Source of the DNA: Geosiphon pyriformis
Lineage: Eukaryota > Glomeromycota > Glomeromycetes > Archaeosporales > Geosiphonaceae
NCBI GenBank assembly: GCA_016748015.1
Contig: JAAOMT010000557.1
Span: 62,001-126,000, forward strand
Direction of reading: 5' to 3'
DNA length: 64,000 nucleotides
Positions 12,694 through 26,690 of the stretch are shown here, piece after piece. Within the stretch, counting starts at the first letter, position 1, and each line of letters opens with the position of its first letter. The notes beneath the pieces were generated by a model. That model did not search any database. It was not told where the DNA came from and saw nothing but the letters and a program-made list of their open reading frames with translations. The translations under genes were made by a program, and so were the position numbers.

Positions 12694-14968
12694 ATGGTAA
12701 ACCAGGTTTCTTTTCCTGGTGACCCCGCCAAAAAGAGAAGGCGGAGCAGAATGAACAGAACCAACCAAAGTCTCTTTGGAGGGCGACACGCTTTGTCCTG
12801 CTTCACCTTATTTTTTTGCTTGTCACTTGTCTACTTCATCGTTTACATCTCTCAGGACGGTGACTCCTTCCTAGATCGAGCCTGGTCTGAATTGGACAAC
12901 TTGGAGCTGATCTTTGATGGAGTAAATAAACCAACTTTAGTTTCTGAATGGAATTGTACCGATACAACCATCGATGGGCTATTAAATCTCAGCTCAAATG
13001 AAAGAGTTCGTATTTGTGAATTCAAAAATTTTTGCGTTGATCGTGATCGAGGTAGGTGACCTTTGGGATTCGTTTTTATTTTTATTGATTTTCTAATTTA
13101 GTCACTTTTTATGTCATAATTTAGGCGCATTTCTTGTGCAAAACAGTTCTAAGCCCCGACCACCAGTTGTAAATCTTATCGCTTCAGGGAAGGAAGCTGA
13201 TAGAAAATGGTCACCGCATATATTTGCCCAATTTCCCTCAAGACGTTATTCTTTCATTGACGAAAAAGTTTTTGTTTATGGACTATTCAGCCCCTACGAT
13301 TTTGGTCATTGGATGTTTAATGGATTGCTACCTCTATGGAGGTCAGTCCTGTTATAACAAGCTATCCTTTCTCCGTGATTCTTTGAAATCAATTTATTTT
13401 TAATATTTTGCCACGCTTCTAATAGCGTTATGAGAAGTTACAATGCCACCGCAGATTCATGGCTATTTCGGGCCGATGTTTTCGATGGTATTCAGGCACC
13501 TTCTAGATTTGACATGAGTTATCTGTCCTCTAAAGGTCGAGATATAGTTTTAGATCCTCTCTATAAGACTACCGCTTTCCAAATTCTAGCCCCAGGAGGG
13601 ACTGTTCCTGTTTGTTTCACCCGAGCTGTTGTTGGTCTCGGTAATCGTTGCTCTCACAAATCTTGTGATGCCAATATTGCCGGCGATGATGGTTACACTT
13701 TGAAAAAACATATTTTTGAGCACTATAAAGTTGATATCGAGTCTCTTGCGAATGTAACTGCTGAACGGGAAAAGCAAGAGGAGGAACGACCAAGTTCCAA
13801 TACTATAACTGAAAACGAAGATATTGTCAAACCTACATTAAATTCATCTCTCCGAATTTCAATACCAAAGGATTTTAAGATTGGGCTCATCGAACGTAAT
13901 GATGTTCAACAAATTGTGAATTTTGACGAGCTTTACAATGCCTTAGAAAATCGCGGTTATAGGCCCCATATCATAACACATAGCTCAGATAAAAACGATG
14001 AATTTATTGGTTCTGCTTTTTTATTTCGTAACTTAACATTGCTTATTGGCTCTCATGGAAATGCTTTGAGTAATGCACTTTTTATGCCTCAATCATCAAC
14101 TATCCTCTCAATCTCACCCCGATTCGGCAACGACGGACAAGAAGCATGGTTCGCGGGACCTATGTTGTCATTGGGTAGAAGATTTTATGATTGGGAATGC
14201 CTAGATGAGAGTTGCGTTGAAACTGATCGGGCGCTTGCACGTCAATGTATAGAGAAAGCTAAATTAGAACATGTAATTATTGCTCAAGAATTCGAAGAAT
14301 TTGTGAAACTAGAACACGATGTAGCACATTTTACCCGTAATTTAAAAGATATTACCAAAGTGCAATCTATCATTGCTGCTTGGTGGTGTTACGTTCGGGA
14401 TGTACCACGAAAAGCTGACATTAACCTTTTGGTGTCCATGGTTGATCGAATTCTTCAAGATTATATTGATTGGTCACCGAAAATAACACTATCAGCACCA
14501 GCTACGAATAATACCAGCTCATTACCCGTAGCTTCAGAAACAACGCTACAAGAGGTCACAGAAGCAAAACCTGAAACGAAGCCTACCGAGACTTTAATAC
14601 TTTCTTCCCACATTCCCTTACAAGATCCTATAACACTCGAAGATATAGATTTCACAGGAATCAAAGAATTAAATTCAACCAATAAACTAGAATCACAAAC
14701 AATATCAGAAGAGGTAGTAGAGAAATTAATGGCCACAAAAATCACTTCACCCACTACAGCTACGTCTATAAGTTTATCCCCGACAATATCGAGCCCTTCA
14801 TTCCCAGAAATTTGCCGACAAGCAAAATGTTGTGGGCCAAAATGTGAGCTCTCAATGAAGAGGAATGTTTTTGGACTCAATAATGCTTGGAAACAAAATG
14901 TTGAGCCAGGGCTTGAAGCCCGTTTCAGAGCTCGAAATTGGAAGTTAGCAGAGTTCTCAAGACGATGA
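12694..14968 (+). CDS. GT61-family glycosyltransferase (type II membrane protein)
   Basis: Exons 12694-13051, 13125-13341 and 13426-14968 give 705 residues. A basic KKRRRSR stretch precedes one transmembrane anchor (about residues 32-52), the topology of a Golgi type II enzyme. The lumenal part carries GT61 (DUF563, EOGT/xylosyltransferase-like) words: YDFGHWMFNGLLPLW, then GLIERNDVQQIVNFDELYNA and LLIGSHGNALSNALFMP. The family moves GlcNAc or xylose from nucleotide sugars to protein or polysaccharide acceptors; donor and acceptor cannot be told here. A Ser/Thr-rich linker (about 14500-14790) precedes a C-terminal Cys-rich piece (ICRQAKCCGPKCEL). A second ATG at 12751 is an alternative start; the first keeps the basic flank intact. 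Catalytic details are inferred from family similarity. Confidence 0.85.
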
Positions 14969-15454
14969 CTGCAATTTGGAAGAAAAAAAAGCTGGTAGCA
15001 TGGCGTTTTGACCACGCTTGTGCGTAATAGAGTAAATAAAGCTTGAATGGATGTTTAATAATTTAAAAACCTCAGTACTTAATAATTAAAAACATTTATT
15101 ATTCTTGTCTGCCTTCGGCAGACACTTCGCATGACCTGTTCAGTCTTCATGAATAATGATGTCTTGTAAAAACACGAATTGGATATTTTTCATTAATTTA
15201 TATTCATCGAAAATTTCACATTTTGGATTAGCAACAACCGATCCAATTGAATTTTCTTTTTTCTAATCTATTTAAAGTTCCGCTTCATCTAATGATTTGC
15301 CTGTTATCATAAAAATATCACCGATGCCATCAGAGCCGAAAAGTATGACGATTATGGTATCATCAATTATTGAATGCCCTAACTGTGCTTCGAGATCCGA
15401 ATGCAAATTCAGGAAAATTTCAAGCGCGTTAACCCATTTTGGATGATTTCTGCT
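14969..15454. other. Intergenic region with a TTCG hairpin and a coding-like fragment
   Basis: It lies between the convergent GT61 and homoisocitrate dehydrogenase genes. A 17-nt near-perfect hairpin sits at 15107-15123. On the minus strand, about 15440 to 15274, a stop-free stretch of some 55 codons reads like protein (ending in ITGKSLDEAEL then a stop) immediately beyond the dehydrogenase stop. I do not recognise a family, so it is not called as a gene. Confidence 0.45.
15107..15123. other. TTCG-loop hairpin
   Basis: The inverted repeat GTCTGCC/GGCAGAC closes on a three-base loop, or six pairs around CTTCG. It lies about 140 bp after the GT61 stop codon, so it could be part of a 3' UTR. 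A function is not shown. Confidence 0.5.
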
Positions 15455-17178
<1,724 letters not shown>

Positions 17179-17410
17179 ATTTCTTGGAAGTTTCGTGCGA
17201 CTATTTCTTTTTTAAATAATTTTGTTGTCGATCCCAATTTTTTGATTGGATTTAAGTTATTTTGTCGATCACCTTCTTGTTAATTATAATAAATGCGCAT
17301 TTTTAGAATTAAATGCTATAGATGTGACAATTTTAATTTATAATCAGCATTAACAGCATATCAATAAAAATATCAATCCAAAAGTTTTTGTTTTATTTTT
17401 AAAATATTAA
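17179..17410. other. Promoter of the dehydrogenase gene and island border
   Basis: AT-rich DNA lies upstream of the homoisocitrate dehydrogenase start and ends at the poly(T) run at 17411-17419 that marks the tail of a LINE relic. The transposon island therefore begins only about 230 bp upstream of this gene's start codon. Confidence 0.6.
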
Positions 17411-18300
17411 TTTTTTTTTATTGCTTTACGAGTGCAGCCCAACTACTATCTAAGAATATAAAATTAAACAAGACTCTAAATTAAGTATAGTTTATGCTTT
17501 TTCTACACGTGACTAGCCATTCAGGCCAATTAAGATAACACTAAACATCTAAATCACTTACCAATAAGACATCTTTCAAAAAACCAAAATTCAATCTAAA
17601 CAAACAGAAGTGTAATTTAAAGCAAATATGGATACTTAACCAAACACCAAAACTGCAAAATAATTCAAAAAACTACAAAGACATCAAACCAGAAACCAAA
17701 AGAATATCAGATTTATTATATAATAGAAGATTATGCTTTTCATAATAAGATTTTAACTTAGTGACTAGTAACCAAATTGCAGATCTATAACTTTTAGTAA
17801 GACTATGAACCAGTTTAATAACTAATCTGTCATCATCAAATCTAGTACTTAAATAGTGTATTGTATTAGTCATTCAGCTTTTCAATATAAAGTCTTTAAC
17901 CAGCAATATATATAAATCAACAAAAGATTTGGCCTTACTTATAAACTAAACAACCATATTTTTTTCAACAACAGTACCTAATAGCTCATTTTATTCCAAA
18001 ATAATATCTGATAATAATTTTTTTTTGTATTATTATTTTGTATGCACAAAAATAAATGATTAAAGTTCTTCACTAATCTATATTGAATATAAGCCATATT
18101 TAGATATTTCAAATTATATAATTTCTTTTTTTTAGTTACAAACAAGCAATAATACAGTGCTTTTATAAAATAAAACTGAAATGTTACAATCAATAAGCTA
18201 GTGTAGCCAGAATAGATCTTATTATCAAAGTACTAAACACTAAAAGTCTTAATTATATCAAAACTGATATTAATGTTTATGTTTACAATATTATTAGCAT
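17411..18300 (-). mobile_element. Decayed 3' end of a LINE (same family as the 44.8-27.8 kb copy)
   Basis: The tail resembles the 3' end of the larger LINE at 27825 onward: poly(T) on the plus strand, then GAGTGCAGCC, AACTACTATCTA and TGACTAGCCA-type words in the same order. Minus-strand translation near 17873-17673 is alignable, though degenerate, to the C-terminal part of that LINE's ORF2 (the WLxxTKxR region). Heavily AT-shifted. The upstream boundary (about 18300) is approximate, where LTR-like sequence takes over. Confidence 0.65.
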
Positions 18301-19480
18301 ACTTAAATTTCCAACCAATAAATTCAACTGCATTAAACAAACTTTTAACAAAGTAATGAGCATTTTTAGAAACAAGTCTGTTTTTAATACTAAAGAAATA
18401 ACATAAAATCTAAAAGAACAAAATAATTTTAGAATTAACTGTAATATTAGCATAAAAATTAGAGTTGTTATAAGTAAATTTGATAAGATATTATGATAAT
18501 ATTTAATGCTTTATATTTGAATTAAAAAAAGCTTGAAAATTTCTATTCTGAATATTTAAAGTAAGTTATTAATATCAATCTTTAAAGATTTTTTATTTGT
18601 TTTACTTGTAAAATTCTTTGGTTATAAGACACAGAAAAATGTTTAATTGTTCATGACTTAAATATGTGAACTATCTTTTCTAAATTAGTTGAACACAATT
18701 GCTAAGGTTTGATAATGTCTTTTTACTTTTTTGGTAAACTAATAAGATAATATTAATATATAATCTTAGAAGAAACTTTCCTCTTTTATCAAACTATTAC
18801 AAAGTCTATTTCCAAACAGTTAATTTTACAATATTGTTACTCTATTAGAGAATAAAAAAAATAAAAAAAAATAAAAAAATAAAAAAAATAAAAAAAAATA
18901 AAAATAAAAAAAATTAGTATTGTCAATTACTATAATTAAGAATAATTGATCTAAATTATTATTGTTTAAGACATTTTATGCTAAAAACATCTGGCCAAAA
19001 ACAAAAAATAAGAAAACAATTAATTTTACTTTAAATACAGAATTTATAGATCATATATAAATGAATTTGAAGTTTTGAATATTTTTTTTATTTGAAATAA
19101 TATAAATATATAAGTAAAATAAATCTTATAAATATGGATAAAAAGATATATTTTTTATCTTTTTTTTTGTCTAATTGTCTTTTTTTTACTGTTAAAACTA
19201 TTTATTTTTATACATATTTCTAGTTTTAAAAGATTGTTTTTGATTGTTTGTTATTATTAGCTATTGCTTGCTATTTCTGTTGTTGCTTTATTCTTTTATA
19301 CTATAATTAATTATCTTATATTATGGCTAATTATTTCATGTTATTGTGTATTATTTTATATTATTTTGAGCTATAATATGTTATTTTGTATTATTTTGCA
19401 TTATTACATTTTTCTAAGTTATCATATTTTTAATTATGTTTTTTTCAATATTTTTTGAATTGGTTTTTTTACTTAGATAA
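18300..19480 (-). mobile_element. Decayed LTR-like relic, minus orientation
   Basis: Reverse-complement reading resembles the Ty3 LTRs of this window: A/T-rich tract, the word near ATTAGTATTGTCAATTAC, GGTAAACTAATAAG and GGTTATAAGACACAG in LTR order. It is an inverted copy of the module at about 25736-26690, including the block of TATTATTTTG-type short repeats at 19257-19420. It directly abuts the 3' end of the decayed Ty3 interior, so it may be that element's 3' LTR, but it is less like the 24.6-kb LTR than expected for a pair. Confidence 0.5.
18848..18914. repeat. A-rich (AATAAAAAAA) tract
   Basis: Runs of A interrupted by single T, in the LTR-like relic. The corresponding T-rich tract is present in the intact LTRs near 29215-29260 and 38510-38560 and in the inverted copy near 26280-26345. 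Confidence 0.85.
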
Positions 19481-19489
19481 CATTATCTC

Positions 19490-22400
19490 TTCCTTTTAAA
19501 ATTGAGTTTTTGTGAAATTATATGTATTTGTAAAAATTGTTACTTTAATATAATGTTTAATTGTTGTGTTGAGTATTGCTTTTTGTAGATCTTTAAATTG
19601 TGAGTTTGTTATTTGTCTTATGTTGTTAACTATAATAGTTTTTAGTACACTATTTAGCAGTATGGCTGAATAGTATTTAAAAACTGCATACAATTGGTAG
19701 GTTGCTTTGTAGTATAATATTAAGTTGCTTTTTCCTATAAATTTTTCTACTTGTTTAAGAGCTTTTTTGTTAAAAGTTTATTTGTTGAGATTATTGTATA
19801 ATGTCTTTAATCTTAGTTGTTTACTAATTCTGAAGAACTAGTAAACTAGTAAAAGTTTTTTTTTTTACTTTTTAATATTTTCTGGTGTTTATTTTCGTGT
19901 TACTGGTTTCAAGTTTAATTTGCTTAAAGCCTCTTTAATTTTATTAAGCTTTGTTCAACATGTATCTTTTTTTTTTCTTAATTATTTATAGAAATAGAAA
20001 TGTTCAATTCTAATTAAACTTTTATTCACTCTTTTTTTGCATAAATTTCTGTATTATATATCTTTTTTATTAATTGTAATTTTTATTAATATTGTGAATT
20101 GTTGAATTGTTTTAAATAGTTGTTTTAAAAGTCTTAGAATTTAATTTGAAAAATTTATGTTAAAAGTTTTATTGACTTTTTTCTGTTGTTTTGGCTTTTA
20201 TATATACTTAAATTTTTTAATTTAAATTATTGTATATTAACTATATTTCAATAACAATAATTGGTTTCAGATCTTGTAATATATTTTTTGGTCTAATTAA
20301 TAGAAATTGTGTTTTTAATTAAGATACAAATAACAATAACTTTTGTTTAATATGATAAATTTTTAGACAATTTTTGTGTACTTTTTTTGAAATTTTTTTC
20401 TTCAATTGTAATTTGTAAGCTTTATTGTCTAAAACTTTGTATATGTAAAATAGTTTGTCCTATTTTGGATTAAACTTTTTATTATATTGTTTCTCAGTTT
20501 TAGTATAATGTAACAATACTTTGTCTTTAATTTTGAATTCAATTGATTGGTTAGATAAGTAATTGTTATGTTTTTTTTTCTGAGCATTATTAATATTGTT
20601 AGCTGTTGTTTTATAATTGTATTTTAATGTTTTTATAAGCTAGTATATTCTTTGGTATAAGGTAGCTTATAAATTTTTTTTAGTAATTGTTTTTGTTAGA
20701 AAAAAAAGTATTTTTTGTTTAATAAATAGAGTGGTTTTTTTTTGTAAACTAATTTAAATGGTGTAAACTGAGTAGTATTTTGTTTTAGTATTTAATATGT
20801 AAATAATACAAAAAATATAAATAAATTTTATTCTTGTGTATTTTTATAACTTATTTTTGCTAATACTTTACAAAATATCTGGTTAAATATTTTTACCAAT
20901 CTATTCATTTATAGGTAATATAGTAATAATAATAGTTACTTTATTTCAAATCTTTGGTTTAGTTCAACTAATATACTATTAATAAAATAAGTTTTTTGGT
21001 TAGATAATAATTTTTTCAGGCATTTATGTTGACAAATTAGATCTTAATACACAAATTTGGCTATTGTTTTAGTGTTGACCACTAAAATAGCTCTGGTTTC
21101 GAGCTATTTAATAAAGTAGTCTATAGTTACAATAATATAACAATTTTTTTTAGATGTAATTAAGAGAGAACCAATTAAATTAATCCTAATTCTATCAAAT
21201 AAATTTTTAATTATAATAAGTTAAAATAGTTTTGTGGTTTTGGCTCCTTTTTTTTATTGACATAAATTATAGTTAATAATATACTTAAAGATATTTTTAT
21301 ATATTATTGACCAATAATATAGATTTATTGTTCTTTCTAAAGTGGTATCTTTGTTAAAATGTTTTGTAATTAAATTAGAGTATATGGTATACAAAACAGT
21401 TTTTTTTATAATTCATTGTGGATTAGTGCAGTTTTAGTGCTTTTAACAATATAGTTGGTTGTTTTAAATAAAGTAATTGCAAGCTTGTTTCTGTATAATA
21501 TTTTGTTTCTGTTAAGATAATTTCTCTTTAAACTGCAGTGTTAATAAATACTGATATAATTGCTAATAGATAATTGTATTTATAAGTTTGAAGTCAGATC
21601 TGTATTATTCTTAACAAACTGTTAATGTTAATGTTCTTGGCTCTTTTTTTATAATATACTTTTTATAAGAATTGCTGCAGATAAGTACTTTATTGTACAT
21701 ATTTTCTTTTTAGTTGTAACTTGTTAAGTAACCAAATAGGTTTTTTATAATCTATATATAAGTCAAATGTTGGCAAAAATAGTGTCTTCAATTTTGTACT
21801 GCTTAGTAAATAGTAAGACATTTTAAATCTGTTATATTATATATATTCTCTATTGTGCTAATATTATAACTGGTGTAAACAATTAAGTATTCTCAATTGT
21901 CTAGTCTAATTTGTAATAGAATGGCTTCTAATATATTTTTCGAAACATTTGTAGTAACAATAAAGCATTTATTAAAGTCTAAATAAATCAATATTGGTAC
22001 TTTTATTAGGTGTTGTTTGAGATAATTGAAAGTTTTTGTTGTTTTTTTTTTTATAGGTACAGAACATATTTCAACAGCAGATAATAGAATGGTTTTGTAA
22101 TATTCAAGAAACTTTTGACAATTCTATAATAGTATTTAGCCAATTCTAAGAATTTTTTTAGTTTTTGTAGCTTGGTTGGGACTGAAAAGGCTTTGATTTT
22201 TCTTATCTTGTTTGGATCTGGTTTTATTTTATTTTATTCTATATTCTAAGAATTTTAGTTCAGTCTTTTCAAAGAAGTATTTATTCAGATTAAGTTTTAG
22301 TTTGGCACTTTATAGGTAATCAAAAACTTGTTAAAAGTAAAACAGATAGTTATTGAACATTTTCAAAAATATATTGATATTGTTTAAGTATACTATCACT

Positions 22401-24607
22401 GATTTTCAGAGAATTTTTTTATACATAACATTTATAAAATGTTAGAAAATAGCTGAGGCATTGCAAAGTTCAAAAAACATTATATTAAATTCAAAGTTTT
22501 TATCTTGTGTAGTAAATGCTGTTTTTTTTTGTCTTTAGGATCTATTTTAACTTGTCAATATCCATTGGTTAGGTCTAAGGAGAAGAATTATTTCTTATTT
22601 TCTAGGTTATTCAAGATTTTTTGAATGAAGGAGGTTAGATAGCTATCTTTTCAAGTAATACTATTGAGCTTTTAGTAATTTATACAAAATCATATTTTTT
22701 CATTTTTTTTGGTGACCAATACTATTGAAGAAAACCAAAGGCTTAACAATTTTTTGATCAACTTATTATCTAATATTCTTTGTACTTTTTGTTTAATTAG
22801 GTTGTTATCTGCTAAAATTACTTAGTAAATCTGTTATTTAATAAGTCTAATATCTTCTGTATTAATCTGGTATTTTATAATATTAATACATCTAAATTCA
22901 TTTTTGCTGGCAAAAATATTGGCATATTGATTTAAGAGAATTTTAAGTTGTATTTGTTGTAATGTACTTAAGTTTTCTAAGTTTAATTTGATAATCTCTT
23001 TTAGTGTAAACAGATAGCTTTCTGTTAACAGGTTTTATACTTGTAAGATAATGTTACAAAATAAAAATAATTGAATAAAGTTTGGAATAAACTGGAGTTT
23101 CTTAGAATTCTGAATGTTTAAGAAAATAAAGCCAACAAGAGTCTTTTCAGAAATCTCAATAACCTTTTCCATGAGATTATAAATAGAAATTTTGAAGTAT
23201 TTGTGGGTTTTGGCAAATATATAAGTTGGTAATATTAGTTAGAAAACAGATTTTTGGGTTAGCTTTAAATAAAAGAACTTGATATTAAATTTTCTAATTC
23301 ACTTTTAGATTGTACTGTCAATACAAAGAAATAGAAATAACTATGTTAGTATAAATGAGTTCTATCTTGTTATTGTTATTGAAAGTTTTTGGTCTCTTTT
23401 TTTAAATGTTGTTAATGTCTGTTTGTTGTGAATTCACGTTTTCTGGAAGCTAATAAACCTTCAATAACTGAATTTATCTTTAAATTATCTCCTATAATTT
23501 AAACTACTGGGCTTATAAATAGAATAGCCAATTCTATACCAGTTATTTTGTATAATTACATTGTAATAAACATCAACTCTTTCCCAGGAATTGCTCATCT
23601 GAAATGGAAGCTTACTAAAATATATAGTTATTTTGCTGTTAAAGTTAACTTTTTTACAGAAATCTCGTCTGTAGACTATCCTAATAATTATAATCAGAAA
23701 ATAAAAATAAAAAAAATATAAAAGAAATAAAATCTTGTTAAGGGAATTGTTTTCTGGTCTAGGCCTGGAGTTATTAATAGATTACTGAAATTAGTAGCTA
23801 ATCAATTTCAAAAATGTTAATTGGGTTTTAGAGAATTATCAAGTATAATAATCAAAGATTGAGTTTTCAAATATTTATTTTTATTAATTTGTAAAGATAT
23901 GTAAAGAAATAATTGCTTCTAATTAAGATATCTAATAGAAGATAAATTTTCTTAAAGAGAAAAGCTTTTCTTTTATATAACTTGTTATAGTACTAGTCTT
24001 TGAACTTGCATTTTTTTCTTTGCTATAATTTTGGCAAACTAAAAATATATTTTGGCAAACTACAAATTATTTTTATAAACTATTGATTATTTCGGCCAAT
24101 TTTTACTAATTTCAGTAAATTTTAAATATTAAATGGTTCAAAGTATTATGTAATTTGATCATTTTAATTTTTATAGTACAAATTGAGTTATTAATTGAAT
24201 GATAATATTTGATAATTTAATTAATTAATAAGTAATAATTAAAATGATAATAATATATACTAATTAATATTAGGAATTAGAAGAGTAATTTTATGCTAAT
24301 TAATAGCTAAAATTTTATTGGTAACATTACTATCATTTTTTATGAAATTAACTGATATATTTTCACTTTCACTTGATCTGAACTCTTTAATTCTTTGAGC
24401 AATGAAGTCAAATTTCTTATGTATAATGACTGGAGTTAATTGTGGTATTTTTATAAGGAATAAAAAAATAGTTTAAATGATTTTTTCTTGTAATTTCATT
24501 ATATAAAGTTTATTGAAATTGTTCTGTAATATTATAATAATGTTTTCTATATATCCTAAATAATTTCTTTTTTTATGTTAATTTTTTTATTTGTGAAATT
24601 AGACTGG
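19490..24607 (-). mobile_element. Heavily decayed Ty3/gypsy interior (copy A)
   Basis: Minus-strand translation, full of stops, follows the intact Ty3 element in order. Near 22640-22250 come RT words, including a YLNN motif near 22390 and a NKYFFEKTELKFL-like end. The integrase region lies near 21100-20800. Near 20560-20440 is an IEFKIKDKVLLHYTK-like segment, and a C-terminal tail at 19693-19496 ends in ITNSQFKDLQ-like sequence. Base composition is extremely AT-rich, consistent with long C-to-T decay. Gag and dUTPase parts (about 24.5-23.1 kb) are too degraded to delimit. No functional protein is expected. Confidence 0.75.
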
Positions 24608-25356
24608 TATTACAGATAAATATTTGGGATGTTAAAACAAATAACAAACTTATAACTTTATGCTCAATAACTGTTGATAATAGTGGTTTCTAAAAATTTT
24701 GGTGTTTGAAAGTTTTGATTAAATCTTTTGTATAATAGACAGAAATTTAATTAATGGTTTCTTCTTTAAATTTTTTTTTCAACATAGTGGCCAGTTTATT
24801 TTGGCAGTTGTGTCTTTCTGGTAAGCTATTCTTAAATTTCTATTCTTGTTTCTAAATCTTTTACCAGACTATTTTTAATGTCAATTATTTAATGCTTAAT
24901 CTCTTTAATCAATTAGTAAACAACAAAGAAACGAAACAAAAAAATAAAAAATAAAAAATTAATATTCTGTTAATAGCTATAATTAAAAGCTATTGGTCGA
25001 ATATAATTAAATATTAGATTTTATCAACATAGAATATTAATAATGTGAAATAAATTAATATTTTTTTAATCAAGTAATGATAACATAAATTAGATAATAA
25101 TTAAATATTTTATTAATATTGCTGTAATTCCACTTCAAATTATAGAAAATATTTTTTAAAGAAAAAAATATTAGATAAATAGTTATTGTTAGTTATTATT
25201 CTGTTTAAGTCTAATAATTTTTCTGTTTTTAATATTTTCACTATATATACATAATTTATATTATATGAGATTTCTTGAAATTTCTCTTTTTTCTACACTT
25301 ATTTCTGATTAACTATTTTTATCTACTATTATAATTCCTAATTTTTATGAGTAATT
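24608..25356 (-). mobile_element. LTR, minus orientation (5' LTR position of copy A)
   Basis: The reverse complement matches the intact LTR from a TATTACAG end (intact: TGTTACAG), through AATAACAAACTTATAAC, TTTTGTATAATAGACAGA, GTGGCCAG and ATCAATTAGTAAACAACAA, to TTATGAGTAAT at 25356. Its length (about 750 bp) is somewhat shorter than the 856-886 bp of the young copies. The position upstream (in minus sense) of copy A interior fits a 5' LTR. Confidence 0.75.
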
Positions 25357-25735
25357 TTATTTTCTTCTTTTAATATTGAGTTCTGTTGAGATTTTCTAAA
25401 TTTTTTTTTTGAATTAGTTTTATAACTTTTTTCTTGAGAATTGCTTTTGTAATTCTGGTCTGTAATTTGTTAAATTAGATATTGATTAATTTTCTCAGTT
25501 AATTAATAGTTATTGTATTCATTGCTAAGTATAGTAATATTTTTAGTCAATCTTAAAATCTTATTTGTAGTCAATAGATAATTCTTACATATGTAAATAA
25601 ATTGCCTTTCCTTACAACTTGTTTAATTTATTGTAATATAATTATATTAAACATTTTTTTGGTTTTATCTATATATAAGTTTTGAATGTTGTTACCCAAA
25701 TAGAAAAACCAATCCAAAGTTATGAAGAAAACATA
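25357..25735. other. AT-rich filler between relics
   Basis: No gene, RNA or recognisable transposon domain was seen; it is probably further decayed transposon DNA. Confidence 0.4.
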
Positions 25736-26690
25736 ACCAAAACATAACATAACACAGAATAGTGTGCAATAATGTTGGATAATATATTATAACTTAGGAT
25801 AATGCAGAATAATACATTATAACATAAGATAATACAAAATAATATGTAATAATACCAGATAGTGTATTATAATATAAGATAACTAGAAATAATGTAAAAG
25901 AATGAAGCAATAACAAAAATAGTGAAGCAATAACTAGCAATAATGAAAACAATTAAAAACAATCCTATAAAACCAAAAGAATATATAAAAATGAGTAATT
26001 GTAGAAGTTAGAAAAAAACACCTAGATATGACCCACTAAACAAAAATCAAATATTCTTATCCTTTTTATCATTTATTCTATTTTATTTTCATTTTTTAAA
26101 ATAAATCAATTATTGAGAAATCAGAATTACAAATTCATGTTTTCAAACTTTATAGACTTTATGTAAATTAATTATTGTTTTGTATTTTTATTTCAGAACA
26201 GATGCTCTTAGTATAATCATCTCAAACTATTAATGATTTGGATCAATTGCTCTTAATTACAGCAATTGATAATACTAATTTTTTTATTTTTATTTTATTT
26301 TTTTTTATTTTTTTTTATTTTTTCTCTATTTTTTTTTTTATTTTTTTGTGAAGTGACAACATAGTAAAATTGACTCTTTAAAAATAAACTTTATGATAGT
26401 CTGGTAAAAAAAAAAGGCTCCTTTTAAGTTTTGGATATTAATATTATCTTGTTAGCTTACTAGAAGAGTGAAAAAACAATGTCAGATTCTAATAACTGTG
26501 CTTATTAGTTCAGAAAAAATAGTTCACATTTATAAGAAGTTGTAATCAATGAAAACCAAATCTTTGTGCCTTATAACCAAAAAACTCAACAGGTAAAATT
26601 ACAACCAGTAAATAAGACTTTTAAAGACTGATAATCAAGACTAAGCCAACAGAATTACATAAAAGATATATCATTAATAATTGAGAACAC
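25736..26690 (+). mobile_element. Decayed LTR-like relic, plus orientation
   Basis: It follows the intact LTR order in plus sense: CAATTGCTCTTAATTACAGC region, T-rich tract, GATAGTCTGGTAAAA (intact: GAATAGCCTGGTAAAAG), TTAGCTTACTAGAAG, ACCAAAAAACTCAACAGG. It starts with an AATAATGCAGAATAAT-type short-repeat block (25740-25960). It is the inverted partner of the 18.3-19.5 kb relic. It interrupts the tail of another Ty3 copy near 26690. Confidence 0.55.

Noticed and set aside
18848-18914. A-rich tract as a LINE or SINE poly(A) tail
   Set aside because: The same A/T tract occurs at the equivalent place inside every LTR of this family, so it is an LTR feature.
25740-25960. Short AATAATGCAGAATAAT-type repeats as a CRISPR-like array
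   Set aside because: Units are irregular, have no unique spacers and lie in a eukaryotic LTR relic.
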